Below are positions 33,365 through 43,903 of a stretch of 64,000 nt of DNA, one piece after another (positions within the stretch are counted from its first letter, which is position 1; the number at the start of each line of letters is the position of its first letter). Location of the stretch: the NCBI RefSeq assembly GCF_900107455.1, contig NZ_FNQB01000003.1, forward strand, positions 1,612,001-1,676,000, in the 5' to 3' direction. This stretch comes from Asanoa ishikariensis (GTDB taxonomy: Bacteria; Actinomycetota; Actinomycetes; Mycobacteriales; Micromonosporaceae). The notes beneath the pieces were generated by a model. The model saw only the letters and a list, made by a program, of their open reading frames with translations. It did no database searches and was not told where the DNA came from. Both the position numbers and the translations under genes were made by a program.

Positions 33365-33768
33365 CGCGAGTCCACCACATGAAGGGTTGGCATGTCATCT
33401 TGTTGGAACAAGTTGAGATTGGACGTTGACCAGATGGAACCAGTTGGAATAGGTTCATCGGTGGAACGCGGCGGTTCACTTCCGGGTTGGCGCCTTAGGT
33501 GACCGCCCGCGATCCACAGCGGACCGCCGGCTGGGCAGCGCGGCGCCCGCACCCTGCCGGCCGGCGACCCCCATCTCCGGCCGGCAGGTCCACGTCGGCA
33601 CGGTCGTATCTCGCGGTTCGCGCTGCACTGGCAGGTCCACGTCGGCACGCGGTCGTAGCACGCGGTTCGCGCTGCACTGGCAGGTCTGCGGCGGGTCTCA
33701 GGGCGATGGGCGATCACCGCGGTCGGTGCCGCTGACGTGCGTGGCTTGTCGGCCGATCGGCCCGCTGC
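33365..33768. other. Intergenic region with TGGAAC elements and a tandem repeat
   Basis: No convincing gene. Next to the GntR gene are TGGAAC/TGGAAT hexamers at 33404, 33435, 33445 and 33462, possible operator half-sites. The middle part is Arg/Pro-codon-like GC-rich sequence without coding character. A 47/49-bp tandem repeat occupies 33583-33678. Confidence 0.5.
33583..33690. repeat. Tandem repeat, about 2.3 copies of a 47-49 bp unit
   Basis: Copies at 33583-33629 and 33630-33678 start GGCAGGTCCACGTCGGCACG and end CGGTTCGCGCTGCACT; a partial third copy starts at 33679. The second copy has a 2-bp insertion. Not coding. Confidence 0.75.
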
Positions 33769-35178
33769 TCACACCGCCGCTGCGGGTAGGCGGTCGACGG
33801 CGCGGGAAATGGCCGCGTAGCCCGACTCGGTGAGCTTTTCCTGGCGGCGGAGATCTGTCAGCCGGGTGCGGAGCTCGTCGACCTTCCTGGTGGCGTCCGG
33901 GGCGTCGTGATCGAGGCGCCGGGCGATGTCGTCGACCCGTTTGTGCAGGTCCGCCGCTTCCTTGGCCTTGAGCTGGCCGGTTTCCATCTGGACGTCGATG
34001 GTCCGGCGCAGGTCGGCGATCGGATCCACCGGGACAGCAGGCGGGGACGTCCGTGTCGGCCGCGGCGTGGTGGGCGGCGGCGGGGTCGTCGGGGCGGTGG
34101 TCTTCGTCCGTGTCGGTCCCGCGGTGGTGGGCGACGGCGACGCGCTCGCGTGCGCGGGGCTCGGTGCTGACGCGGGTTCGGCCGATGCGGGTGGCGGCAC
34201 GGCGACCGCGGCGGGGCGACCGTCGCGGGTGGCGGCGAGCAGCGACGCCAGAACGAGCGCCGCCACCGCGCCGGCGGTGGCGCCCGCGATGCCCCACACG
34301 CGCCGGCGCGGCCGGGGCGGGACGGCGGCGAGCGCCGGCGTCTCGGCGCGCGCACGGACAGGTGCGCGTCCGGTCAACCGCGCCGCGACGGCGCCGGCGT
34401 CGGTGGGTCGGTCGTTCGGCGACTTCGACAGCAGTTCGTCGACCAGCCGTGCGAGCAAAACCGGCACATCGGGCCGCGCTGTTCGCACGTCGGGCGGTGA
34501 CTGGGTGACGTGTTGGTGTACGACGGACAGCGGCGTCACGCCGACGAACGGTGGCGCGCCCGTGAGCATGGCGTGGATGGTGCAGCCCAGTCCGTAGAGA
34601 TCGGTTCGCGCGTCCACCGGATCCCCGTTGACCTGTTCCGGCGACATGTAGCTGGTGGAGCCCATCGCGATCGCTGTGCCGGTGAGCCGCGCCTGATCGG
34701 AGGCGTGCTGCAGATGGGCGATGCCGAAGTCGCAGATCTTGACCACGCCGTCCGTGGTCCGGATGAGGTTCGCCGGTTTGACGTCTCGGTGGACGACCCC
34801 AGCGGCGTGCGCGGCGGCCAGGCCGGCACAGGTCTGTGCCGCGACCGCCACCGTGTCGTCGACCGAGAGCCGCCCCTCGCCGATCATCGCGGCCAGGCTG
34901 CGGCCCTCCACGAGCTCCATGACCAGATAGGAGTCCCCGGAGTCGGTGCCGAAGTCGTAGATCGCCACGATGTTCGGGTGGTTGAGGCGGGCCACGGTGC
35001 GGGCCTCGCGGTCGAAGCGCTCGATCACCGTGGGGTCTGTCAACGCCGAGCCCGAGACCAGCTTGACGGCCACCGCCCGGTCGAGCCGCAGGTCGCGGCC
35101 TCGCCAGACGACTCCCATTCCGCCTCGGGCCAGCACCTCGTCGAGCTCGTACCGGTCGGCCAGTCGCCGTCCAGCCAT
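33769..35178 (-). CDS. Membrane Ser/Thr protein kinase (PknB-like)
   Basis: 469 residues. Kinase domain (about 8-265): Gly loop LARGGMGVVWRG, Lys in VAVKLV, catalytic loop VVHRDVKPANLI, CDFGIA, activation segment GSTSYMSPEQV. One membrane helix (VWGIAGATAGAVAALVLASLL, about 292-312) and a Pro/Thr/Ser-rich linker precede an external helical domain (residues about 390-469, DLRRTIDVQMETGQLKAKEAADL, DDIARRLD, VDELRTRLTDLRR). That domain resembles FIMAH-type modules; no PASTA repeats are present. ATG 35178. A sensor kinase with an unusual external domain. Confidence 0.88.
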   Translation of the reverse strand: MAGRRLADRYELDEVLARGGMGVVWRGRDLRLDRAVAVKLVSGSALTDPTVIERFDREARTVARLNHPNIVAIYDFGTDSGDSYLVMELVEGRSLAAMIGEGRLSVDDTVAVAAQTCAGLAAAHAAGVVHRDVKPANLIRTTDGVVKICDFGIAHLQHASDQARLTGTAIAMGSTSYMSPEQVNGDPVDARTDLYGLGCTIHAMLTGAPPFVGVTPLSVVHQHVTQSPPDVRTARPDVPVLLARLVDELLSKSPNDRPTDAGAVAARLTGRAPVRARAETPALAAVPPRPRRRVWGIAGATAGAVAALVLASLLAATRDGRPAAVAVPPPASAEPASAPSPAHASASPSPTTAGPTRTKTTAPTTPPPPTTPRPTRTSPPAVPVDPIADLRRTIDVQMETGQLKAKEAADLHKRVDDIARRLDHDAPDATRKVDELRTRLTDLRRQEKLTESGYAAISRAVDRLPAAAV

Positions 35179-35371
35179 CGACGTCCCTTCCGGGTCGAAT
35201 AATTGCGGTCACGCAACCATAGGCCACCTGGGCCGACGGCGCTCGAGACGGCGCCAGCCCGCGGAAGACGCGCCAATCGCGGCCCGGGAAGGCCGCGAAT
35301 TGACGTTCACCCGTGCGGATCGAGGACGTACTCGCGGGCCGCGGGCTCTCCCCCCAGCGACAAGAAAGATG

Positions 35372-35417
35372 GCAAGGGTCCCTTGTTATGCGAAAAGCGA
35401 TAACAAGGGACCCTTGC
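35372..35417. terminator. 18-bp perfect-stem hairpin, terminator or dispersed repeat
   Basis: GCAAGGGTCCCTTGTTAT (35372-35389), 10-nt loop GCGAAAAGCG, perfect complement at 35400-35417. On the minus strand it follows the substrate-binding protein gene by 7 bases and is followed by a T-rich stretch (CATCTTTCTTG), so it should end the pyrimidine operon. The arm contains a smaller palindrome (AAGGGTCCCTT), as in REP-like elements. Confidence 0.75.
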
Positions 35418-35423
35418 TTATCT

Positions 35424-36560
35424 CTAGGCTCCGCCCTCGGTGAGGGTGACGGTCTTCGGCGTGAAGCCGGCGCCGTTGACGTCGACGCCCTGCGCCTTGA
35501 GGGTGTCCAGGGCCTTCTGGACGTAGTCGTTCGTGTAGGCCAGGCCTTCGGGCGCCTTGGTGAGCACCGTCTGGCCGTCGGCGTTCTTCGTGGTCATCGA
35601 CAGGTCGACCGTGGCCTTCCAGGCCGCCTCGTCGATCATGCCGGCGCCGGCGGGTGCCGGCCAGACCAGCTTGTTGACCTCGTTGACCTGCCAGAGCTGG
35701 TGGCTGGCGCCGAGCTTCGAGCCGCGCTTGACGACCAGGTCGCGGCAGGCCTCGGGGTTGTCGCGGCAGTAGGCCCAGCCCTTGATGGACGCAGCCAGGA
35801 ACTTCGTCGCGGTGTCCTGATAGGACGCGTCGGACTCGAGCTTCGACGTGTTTGCCCAGACCGCGTCCTGGAGCATCGCGGTGCCGACCGAGTTCCAGTC
35901 GAGCACGGTGAACGCCGACGGGTCGTAGAGCTTGCCTGTCGCCGGGTCCTTGGCCTCCAGGAGCTGGGCGTACTCGTTGTAGCTCATCGCCTGTGCCGCG
36001 TCGATGTCCTTGCGCAGCAGGCCCTGCATGTCGAACTGCTGCTGCACCAGGGTGACGTCCTTGCCGGGGTCGAGCCCGGCCTTGGTCATCGCCGCGAACA
36101 GCTCGAACTCGTTGCCGAAGCCCCAGTTGCCGACCTTCTTGCCCTTCAGGTCCGCCGGCGACTTGATGTTGGCCGAGGCGAACGAGACCTGGTACGTCCC
36201 CGAGCGCTGGAAGATCTGGCCGATGTTGGTGATCCCGGCGCCCTGCTCGCGCGAAGCCAGCGCCTTGGGCACCCACGCGATCGCGAAGTCGGCCTGACCC
36301 TGGGCCAGCACGGTCTGCGGCACGATGTCGACGCCGCCCTCGAGGATCTCGACGTCGAGGCCCTGCTCTTTGTAGAAACCCTGGTCGGCCGCGGCGATGT
36401 AGCCGGCGAACTGACCCTGCACGAACCACTGGAGTTGGAGCTTGACGCTCTTGGTGCCACCGCTGCCCGCCGAAGGGGCAGGCTCGTCGGCCGTGCCGCA
36501 CGCGGTGAGCACCAGAGTGGACAGAGCAAGAATGGCAAGGGCGGTTCTCGTACGCTTCAC
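35424..36560 (-). CDS. ABC transporter substrate-binding lipoprotein (NMT1/THI5-SsuA type)
   Basis: 378 residues. Lipoprotein signal MKRTRTALAILALSTLVLTAC with lipobox LTAC. Mature part is NMT1/THI5-like: VKLQLQWFVQGQFAGYIAA, GFYKEQGLDVEILEGG, ADFAIAWVPKAL, SPADLKGKKVGNWGFGNE. Last gene of the minus-strand operon with two permeases and an ATPase. In this context the likely ligands are pyrimidines, hydantoins or related N-heterocycles (inference from the catabolic genes). Confidence 0.9.
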   Translation of the reverse strand: MKRTRTALAILALSTLVLTACGTADEPAPSAGSGGTKSVKLQLQWFVQGQFAGYIAAADQGFYKEQGLDVEILEGGVDIVPQTVLAQGQADFAIAWVPKALASREQGAGITNIGQIFQRSGTYQVSFASANIKSPADLKGKKVGNWGFGNEFELFAAMTKAGLDPGKDVTLVQQQFDMQGLLRKDIDAAQAMSYNEYAQLLEAKDPATGKLYDPSAFTVLDWNSVGTAMLQDAVWANTSKLESDASYQDTATKFLAASIKGWAYCRDNPEACRDLVVKRGSKLGASHQLWQVNEVNKLVWPAPAGAGMIDEAAWKATVDLSMTTKNADGQTVLTKAPEGLAYTNDYVQKALDTLKAQGVDVNGAGFTPKTVTLTEGGA

Positions 36561-36581
36561 AATGGTCCTCCGGTTGGTTCT

Positions 36582-37406
36582 CTAGACCCTCCGCCAAGGC
36601 ATAACGAGCCGTTCCAGGAGAAGGGCCACCAGATAGAAGACGAGACCGAGCACGCACGCCCCGACCACGAAGGCCCAGGCACGGGGGTACGCGGTGTTGG
36701 CCGCCGCCGAGGTGATCCGGGAGCCCAGGCCGTTCTGCAGCCCGCCGAAGTACTCCGCGACCACCGCCGCGATCACCGCCAGGGAGGACGCCTGGCGCAG
36801 ACCGGTGAAGACGAACGGCAGGGCGGCGGGGAGGCGGACCAGCCGGGTGACGGTCCAGCCGCTCGCGGCGTAGCTGGCCATCAGGTCCCGGTGGATCGGG
36901 TCCACCTCGCGCAGCCCGCGTAGCGCGTTGACGAACACGGGAAAGAACACCACTATCGCGACCACCAGGCGTCGGGGCACGCTGCTGGTCGAGTCGAACA
37001 TGTTGTTGAGGATGGGTGCCAGGGCGATGATCGGCAGCGCGTTCAGCGCCGCCGCCACCGGGATGGATACCTCGCCGAGGAAGGCGAAGCGGGCCGCGAC
37101 CATGGCCGCGAGCAGCCCGACGGCCGCGCCGGCGAGCAACCCGATCAGGGCGTTCTCGCCGCTGGCCAGGCCGGTGCGCCAGACCACCTCGCGGCTCAGC
37201 CAGAACTGCTCGCCGATCGCCGACGGCGCGGGCAGCACATAGGGCGCCACCCGGCCGACCTTGACCACCGTCTCCCACAGCAGCAGGCCGGCGACGCCGA
37301 CCACCAGCGGCGGGAGGACAGCCAGCCAGGGGCCGCCGCGGCGCCGGCGGGTGACGACCGGTGCCGTGGGGTCGGCCGCGACCACCGGGTCGACGGCCGT
37401 GGTCAT
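36582..37406 (-). CDS. ABC transporter permease (SsuC/ThiX-like)
   Basis: 274 residues, six membrane helices, with the EAA-like loop LMASYAASGWTVTRLVRLPAALPFVFTGLR. The N-terminus is a basic cytosolic tail (TRRRRGG). Its ATG overlaps the ATPase stop (4 bp). One of two permeases, so the channel may be a heterodimer. Confidence 0.9.
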   Translation of the reverse strand: MTTAVDPVVAADPTAPVVTRRRRGGPWLAVLPPLVVGVAGLLLWETVVKVGRVAPYVLPAPSAIGEQFWLSREVVWRTGLASGENALIGLLAGAAVGLLAAMVAARFAFLGEVSIPVAAALNALPIIALAPILNNMFDSTSSVPRRLVVAIVVFFPVFVNALRGLREVDPIHRDLMASYAASGWTVTRLVRLPAALPFVFTGLRQASSLAVIAAVVAEYFGGLQNGLGSRITSAAANTAYPRAWAFVVGACVLGLVFYLVALLLERLVMPWRRV

Positions 37407-38188
37407 GACGTCGCGCCGGCGGGTACGGCCTCACCGCGCAGCGCGCGGCGGACCTTGGTGATGCCGGTGAAGAAGCCAGGCGACTGCCGGGTCGCCTCGG
37501 TGCGCGGGCCGAGGTCGATCGGGACGACCTCGGTGATCCGGCCGGGCCGGGCGGACATCACCACGACCCGGTCGGAGAGGTAGACGGCCTCGGGAATCGA
37601 GTGCGTGACGAAGATCGTGCTGGTGCCGGTGCTGGCGCAGATCCGCAGGAGCTCGTCCTGGAGGCGTTCGCGGGTCATCTCGTCCAGTGCGCCGAACGGC
37701 TCGTCCATCAAAAGAAGCGGCGGGTGTACGGCCAGCGCCCGGGCGATCGCGACCCGCTGCTGCATGCCACCGGATAGCTGGGCCGGGTAGTGCCCCGCGA
37801 AGTCACCCAGCCCGACCAGGTCGAGCATCTCGCGGGCCCGTTCGCGCCGCTCGCGTTTCGACGTGCCGCGCAGTTCCAGCGGCAGCTCGACGTTGCGCTG
37901 CACGGTCCGCCACTCGAACAGTCCGGCCTGCTGGAAGGCGATTCCGTATTCCTGGTCGGCGCGGGCGGTGGCGGCCGGCTTGCCAGCCACGGTGACCGTG
38001 CCGGTGGACGGCTGGGTCAGGTCGCCGACCAGCCGGAGCAGCGTGGACTTTCCGCAGCCCGACGGCCCGATCAGCGTGACGAACTCGCCGCGCTCGACCG
38101 TGAGGTCGACTGCGGTCAGCGCGGTGACCTCGTCGGCCCGGCCGGCGTTGAACACCTTGGACACACCTTCGAGCAGCACCGCAGTCAT
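37403..38188 (-). CDS. ABC transporter ATP-binding protein (SsuB-like)
   Basis: 261 residues: Walker A LIGPSGCGKSTLLRLV, Q-loop IAFQQAGLFEW, signature QLSGGMQQRVAIARAL, Walker B LLLMDEPFGALDEMTRERLQ, switch His FVTHSIPEA. All catalytic motifs intact. ATG 38188 overlaps the stop of the second permease (ATGA). Powers the importer. Confidence 0.93.
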   Translation of the reverse strand: MTAVLLEGVSKVFNAGRADEVTALTAVDLTVERGEFVTLIGPSGCGKSTLLRLVGDLTQPSTGTVTVAGKPAATARADQEYGIAFQQAGLFEWRTVQRNVELPLELRGTSKRERRERAREMLDLVGLGDFAGHYPAQLSGGMQQRVAIARALAVHPPLLLMDEPFGALDEMTRERLQDELLRICASTGTSTIFVTHSIPEAVYLSDRVVVMSARPGRITEVVPIDLGPRTEATRQSPGFFTGITKVRRALRGEAVPAGATS

Positions 38189-39042
38189 GCCCGCACCCTC
38201 CGCCGGCGGAGCAGGAACTCGCTGAACCCGATGAGCGCGGCGACCGCGAGCCCGAGGGCAGCGGCGCCGATCATCGCCGTGAAGACCTTGGCGGGATCCG
38301 TCGTGGCCTCCCGTGAGTATTCGATCACCAATCGACCGACACCACCACGGGTGCCCGTGGAAATCTCTCCGACGACGGCTCCGACGACCGCCGCGGCGGC
38401 GGCCAGCCGAAGGGCCGGGAAGAGGTACGGAGTCGAAGCCGGCAGGCGGAGCTTGACCAGCGTCTGCCACCAACCGGCGGCGTAGCTGCGCATCAACTCC
38501 TCGGCGATCGGCGCCGGCGACTGGAGACCCCGCAGCATGCCGACGGCGACCGGGAAGAACGCGAGGTACATCGCGATCACCGTGACGGACATCCAGGGCT
38601 GCCACGGGTACGCGCCGATCGAGAGCCGCCCGCCCCAGCCCGCGATGACCGGCGCGAGCGCGATCAGTGGCACGGTCTGCGACAGGATCACGTAGGGCAG
38701 CAGCCCGCGCTCGACGATCCGCAGCCGCTGCATGAGCACCGCGAGCAGCAGCCCGATCAGGCCGCCGGCGACGAACCCGAGGGCGACGCTGCGCAGGGTG
38801 AACAGGCACGCCTGGAGCACCACGAGCCAGATCGGGTCGCCGCCGGACAGCTCGGGGTCGCCGAACCGGGACAGGATCGTCCACACGTGCGGCATCGCGC
38901 CGTCGTCGGTGCGCGGCAGGATCCGCGTGCCGAACAGCATCGTGCCGTCGGGGTCCCCGACCGCCTTGTAACCCTCCCAGAGCAGCACACCCACCACCAC
39001 GGCGCCGAGCGCGCCGAGGACGAGCCGCCCCCGGCGGTTCAT
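38185..39042 (-). CDS. ABC transporter permease, second subunit
   Basis: 285 residues, SsuC-like, with ELMRSYAAGWWQTLVKLRLPASTPYLFPALR as the ATPase-coupling loop (quoted in part) and about six helices. ATG 39042 overlaps the LLM gene stop. Distinct from the other permease at sequence level. Confidence 0.9.
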   Translation of the reverse strand: MNRRGRLVLGALGAVVVGVLLWEGYKAVGDPDGTMLFGTRILPRTDDGAMPHVWTILSRFGDPELSGGDPIWLVVLQACLFTLRSVALGFVAGGLIGLLLAVLMQRLRIVERGLLPYVILSQTVPLIALAPVIAGWGGRLSIGAYPWQPWMSVTVIAMYLAFFPVAVGMLRGLQSPAPIAEELMRSYAAGWWQTLVKLRLPASTPYLFPALRLAAAAAVVGAVVGEISTGTRGGVGRLVIEYSREATTDPAKVFTAMIGAAALGLAVAALIGFSEFLLRRRRVRA

Positions 39043-40040
39043 CGGGATGCCAGGGCCGGGATGATCTTTTCGCCGTACGCGTGGAGGGTGTTTTCCTTGT
39101 CGTCGTGCTGCAGATAGAGCGCGAACTGGTCGACGCCCAGCTCACGCAACTGTTGCAGCTTCTCGAGGTGCGCCTCGACCGGACCGAGCAGGCAGAACCG
39201 ATCGACGATCTCGTCGGGTACGAAGTCGGTGTGCGTGTTGCCGGCCCGCCCGTGCTCGGCGTAGTCGTACCCCTGCCGGTTTCGGATGTAGTCGGTCAGC
39301 GCCTGCGGCACCGCGCCGGACTCCCCGTAGCGGGTCACGATGTCGGCGACGTGGTTGCCCACCATGCCGCCGAACCAGCGGGTCTGGTCGCGCTGGTGCG
39401 CTAGGTCCTCGCCGACGTAGGCGGGCGCCGCGACGCAGAACGTGATCGACGCGGGGTCGCGACCGGCCTTCTCGGCCGCGGCCCGCACCGACTTGATCAT
39501 CCACGCGGCGATATCCGGGTCGGCGAGCTGGAGGATGTAGCCGTCGCCGACCTCACCGGCCAGCGCCAGCGCCCGCGGGCCGTACGCCGCGATCCACATC
39601 TCCAACTCGCCGTCGCGTACCCACGGGAAGTGCACCGGTCGGCCCTTGTAGTCGGCCTCCCGCCCGTGCGCCAGCTCGCGGATCAGCGTGACGCACTCCC
39701 GGAGCTCGGCGATCGTCGTCGGCTTGTAGCCGAGCGTGCGCAACGCCGAGTCGCCGCGGCCGATGCCGCAGACCGTGCGGTTGCCGAACATCTCGTTGAG
39801 CGTGGCGAACAGCGATGCCGTCACCGTCCAGTCGCGGGTCCCCGGGTTGGTGACCATCGGGCCGACCTTCACCCGGGACGTCTGGGCGAGGATCTGGCTG
39901 TAGATGACGAACGGCTCTTCCCACAACAGGTGTGAGTCGAACGTCCACACGTGACTGAAGCCGAGTGTCTCCGCCTGCTTGGCGAGGCGGACGACCTCGC
40001 TGGCCGGTGGGTCGCACTGGAAGACGACACCGATGTCCAT
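39039..40040 (-). CDS. LLM-class flavin/F420-dependent oxidoreductase (CPS_4043-like)
   Basis: 333 residues, TIM-barrel bacterial-luciferase-like: MDIGVVFQCDPPASEVVRLA, FSHVWTFDSHLLWEEPFVIYS, VKVGPMVTNPGTRDWTVTAS, NRTVCGIGRGDSALRTLG, LEMWIAAYGPRALALAGEVGDGYIL. This subfamily often sits in hydantoin/pyrimidine gene clusters. ATG 40040 has AGGAG upstream. No dihydropyrimidine dehydrogenase is in this operon; this flavoprotein may do a related redox step on the ring, or oxidise it. Cofactor F420 versus FMN is not settled by sequence. Confidence 0.85.
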   Translation of the reverse strand: MDIGVVFQCDPPASEVVRLAKQAETLGFSHVWTFDSHLLWEEPFVIYSQILAQTSRVKVGPMVTNPGTRDWTVTASLFATLNEMFGNRTVCGIGRGDSALRTLGYKPTTIAELRECVTLIRELAHGREADYKGRPVHFPWVRDGELEMWIAAYGPRALALAGEVGDGYILQLADPDIAAWMIKSVRAAAEKAGRDPASITFCVAAPAYVGEDLAHQRDQTRWFGGMVGNHVADIVTRYGESGAVPQALTDYIRNRQGYDYAEHGRAGNTHTDFVPDEIVDRFCLLGPVEAHLEKLQQLRELGVDQFALYLQHDDKENTLHAYGEKIIPALASR

Positions 40041-40054
40041 CCATTGCTCCTTAT

Positions 40055-41536
<1,482 letters not shown>

Positions 41537-41547
41537 CGCTTTCACCT

Positions 41548-42954
41548 TCACCGCAGGTAGGAGGACAGGCCGCGCTTGAGGTAGCGACCGCGGCCCTTGC
41601 GACCGTGGTAGCCACCGTCCCGGTCGACGAGCACCTCGCCACGGGAGATGACCGTGTCGACCTTGCCCGCGATGGTGAACCCCTCCCAGGCCGAGTAGTC
41701 CAGGTTCATGTGGTGGGTCGCGGCGCTGATCGTGGTGCGCCCGTTGGGGTCGTAGAGCACGATGTCGGCGTCGGAGCCCGGCGCGATCACGCCCTTGCGG
41801 GGGTAGAGCCCGAACATCCGGGCCGGCGTGGTCGCGATCGTCTCGACCCAGCGCTCGACGGACAGCTTGCCCTCGGCGACACCCTGGTAGACCAGGTCCA
41901 CCCGGTGCTCGACCGTACCCATCCCGTTGGGGATCTTGGAAAAGTCACCGAGCCCGAGCTCCTTCTGGTCCTTCATGCAGAACGGGCAGTGGTCCGTCGA
42001 CACGATGGCCAGGTCGTTGGTGCGCAGGCCACGCCAGAGGTCGTCGCGGTGCGGCTCCTCCTTGGAGCGCAGCGGCGGCGACGCGACCCACTTGGCACCC
42101 TCGAAACCGGGGGCGCCGAGCTGGTCCTCCAGCGTCAGATACAGGTATTGCGGGCAGGTCTCCGCGAACACGTTGCGACCGGCGTCGCGGGCCGCGGCCA
42201 CCTCGGCGAGCGCCTCGCTGGCCGACAGGTGCACGAAGTAGAGCGGGGTGTCGCGGGCGACCTGGGCCAGCGCGATCGCGCGGTGGGTGGCCTCGCCCTC
42301 CAGGATCGAGGGGCGGGTCAGCCCGTGGAAGACCGGGTCGGTCTGGCCTTTCGCGAGCGCCTGGGCGACCAGCACGTCGATCGCGATGCCGTTCTCGGCG
42401 TGCATCATGATCGTGGCGCCGTTCTCCCGCGCGGTCTGCATCGCGCGCAGCACCTTGCCGTCGTCCGAGTAGAAGACGCCCGGGTACGCCATGAACAGCT
42501 TGAAGCTGGTCACGCCCTCGTCGGCGACGAGCTGGTCCATCGCCTTGAGCGCGTCGTCGTCGACCCCACCGATGATCATGTGGAAGCCGTAGTCGATGTG
42601 CGCGTTGCCGTCCGCCAGCGCGTGCCAGGCGGCCAGACCGTCCTGCACGACTTCACCGGTGCGCTGCACCGCGAAATCGATGATCGTGGTGGTGCCGCCG
42701 TACGCGGCAGCCTTCGTCCCGGTGTCGAAATCGTCGGAGGCGAAGGTGCCGCCGAACGGCAGCTTCATGTGCGTGTGCACGTCGATGCCGCCGGGGATGA
42801 CCAGTTTGCCGGTCGCGTCGATGGTCGTCTCGGGCTGTCCGGACCAGGTGCCGGGCGCGAGGAGTGCGCTGATCGTCTCGCCGTCGACCAGCACGTCGGC
42901 GGCGAAGCGGCCGGTCGGGCCGACCACCTCGCCACCGGTGATCAGAAGGGTCAT
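41548..42954 (-). CDS. hydA: Dihydropyrimidinase/hydantoinase
   Basis: 468 residues, complete cyclic amidohydrolase: IDVHTHMKLPFG with metal His60 and His62, SFKLFMAYPG with carboxylated Lys152, MMHAEN (His185), YFVHLSASEA (His242), and STDHCPF with Asp321. It opens dihydrouracil/dihydrothymine or hydantoins to N-carbamoyl amino acids. Followed by MmsA and preceded by the nitrilase-type amidase, the order of a reductive pyrimidine pathway. Confidence 0.94.
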   Translation of the reverse strand: MTLLITGGEVVGPTGRFAADVLVDGETISALLAPGTWSGQPETTIDATGKLVIPGGIDVHTHMKLPFGGTFASDDFDTGTKAAAYGGTTTIIDFAVQRTGEVVQDGLAAWHALADGNAHIDYGFHMIIGGVDDDALKAMDQLVADEGVTSFKLFMAYPGVFYSDDGKVLRAMQTARENGATIMMHAENGIAIDVLVAQALAKGQTDPVFHGLTRPSILEGEATHRAIALAQVARDTPLYFVHLSASEALAEVAAARDAGRNVFAETCPQYLYLTLEDQLGAPGFEGAKWVASPPLRSKEEPHRDDLWRGLRTNDLAIVSTDHCPFCMKDQKELGLGDFSKIPNGMGTVEHRVDLVYQGVAEGKLSVERWVETIATTPARMFGLYPRKGVIAPGSDADIVLYDPNGRTTISAATHHMNLDYSAWEGFTIAGKVDTVISRGEVLVDRDGGYHGRKGRGRYLKRGLSSYLR

Positions 42955-42968
42955 GTCGTGTCCTCGCG

Positions 42969-43808
42969 TCAGGGCTGGACGAGCCGGTCGTAGGCGTCGG
43001 GGCGGCGGTCGCGGTAGAACTGCCAGCGGTCGCGGACCTCTTCGAGCAGCGCCATGTCGAGGTCGCGGACGATCAGCTCGGGCTCGTTGGCGTCGCCGGT
43101 CTCACCGACGAACTTGCCTTCCGGGTCGACGAAGTACGAGGTGCCGTAGAAGTCGTTCTCGCCCAGCGGCTCGATGCCGGTGCGGTTGATCGCGCCGATG
43201 AAGTACTCGTTCGCGACCGCGCTCGCCGGCTGCTCCAGCTTCCACAGGTAGCTGGACAGGCCGCGGTGGGTGGCGCTCGGGTTGAAGACGATGCGCGCGC
43301 CGGCCAATCCCAGGGCCCGCCAGCCCTCGGGGAAGTGCCGGTCGTAGCAGATGTAGACGCCGATCCGGCCGACCGCCGTGTCGAACGTCGGGTAGCCGAG
43401 GTTGCCGGGCCGGAAGTAGAACTTCTCCCAGAAGCCCTTGACCTGCGGGATGTGCGTCTTGCGGTACTTGCCGAGATACGAGCCGTCGGCGTCGACCACG
43501 GCCGCCGTGTTGTAGAGGACGCCCGGCTGCTCCTGCTCGTACATCGGCAGGATCATGACCATGCCCAGCTCTTTCGCGAGAGCCTGGAAACGCTCGGTCG
43601 TCGGGCCCGGGATGCTCTCGGCGTACGAGTAGTACTGCTTGTCCTGCACTTGGCAGAAATAGGGGCCGTAGAACAGCTCCTGGAAGCAGATGACCTTGGC
43701 GCCCTGCGCGGCCGCTTGGCGGGCGTACTCCTCGTGAGCCTTGATCATCGACTCTTTGTCGCCGGTCCAGCTCGTCTGCACCAGCGCCGCGCGGATGTTC
43801 TCCGGCAT
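42969..43808 (-). CDS. Beta-ureidopropionase-like nitrilase-superfamily amidohydrolase
   Basis: 279 residues. Catalytic triad: Glu44 in VICFQELFYGPYFC, Lys117 in GKYRKTHIPQ, Cys154 in VYICYDRHFPEGWR. Sequence character is that of N-carbamoyl-beta-alanine amidohydrolases. It would release CO2 and NH3 from N-carbamoyl-beta-alanine made by the next enzyme. First gene of the eight-gene operon; ATG 43808 is preceded by AAGGAGG. Confidence 0.9.
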   Translation of the reverse strand: MPENIRAALVQTSWTGDKESMIKAHEEYARQAAAQGAKVICFQELFYGPYFCQVQDKQYYSYAESIPGPTTERFQALAKELGMVMILPMYEQEQPGVLYNTAAVVDADGSYLGKYRKTHIPQVKGFWEKFYFRPGNLGYPTFDTAVGRIGVYICYDRHFPEGWRALGLAGARIVFNPSATHRGLSSYLWKLEQPASAVANEYFIGAINRTGIEPLGENDFYGTSYFVDPEGKFVGETGDANEPELIVRDLDMALLEEVRDRWQFYRDRRPDAYDRLVQP

Positions 43809-43903
43809 CGGAACCTCCTTGTCCCCCGGCCAGCGTGAATCCGTTCAGCCTATGACCGAGGACGGTGTTCCGACAGACATCAGAGGCCGTGGCGTGTTTG
43901 GCG

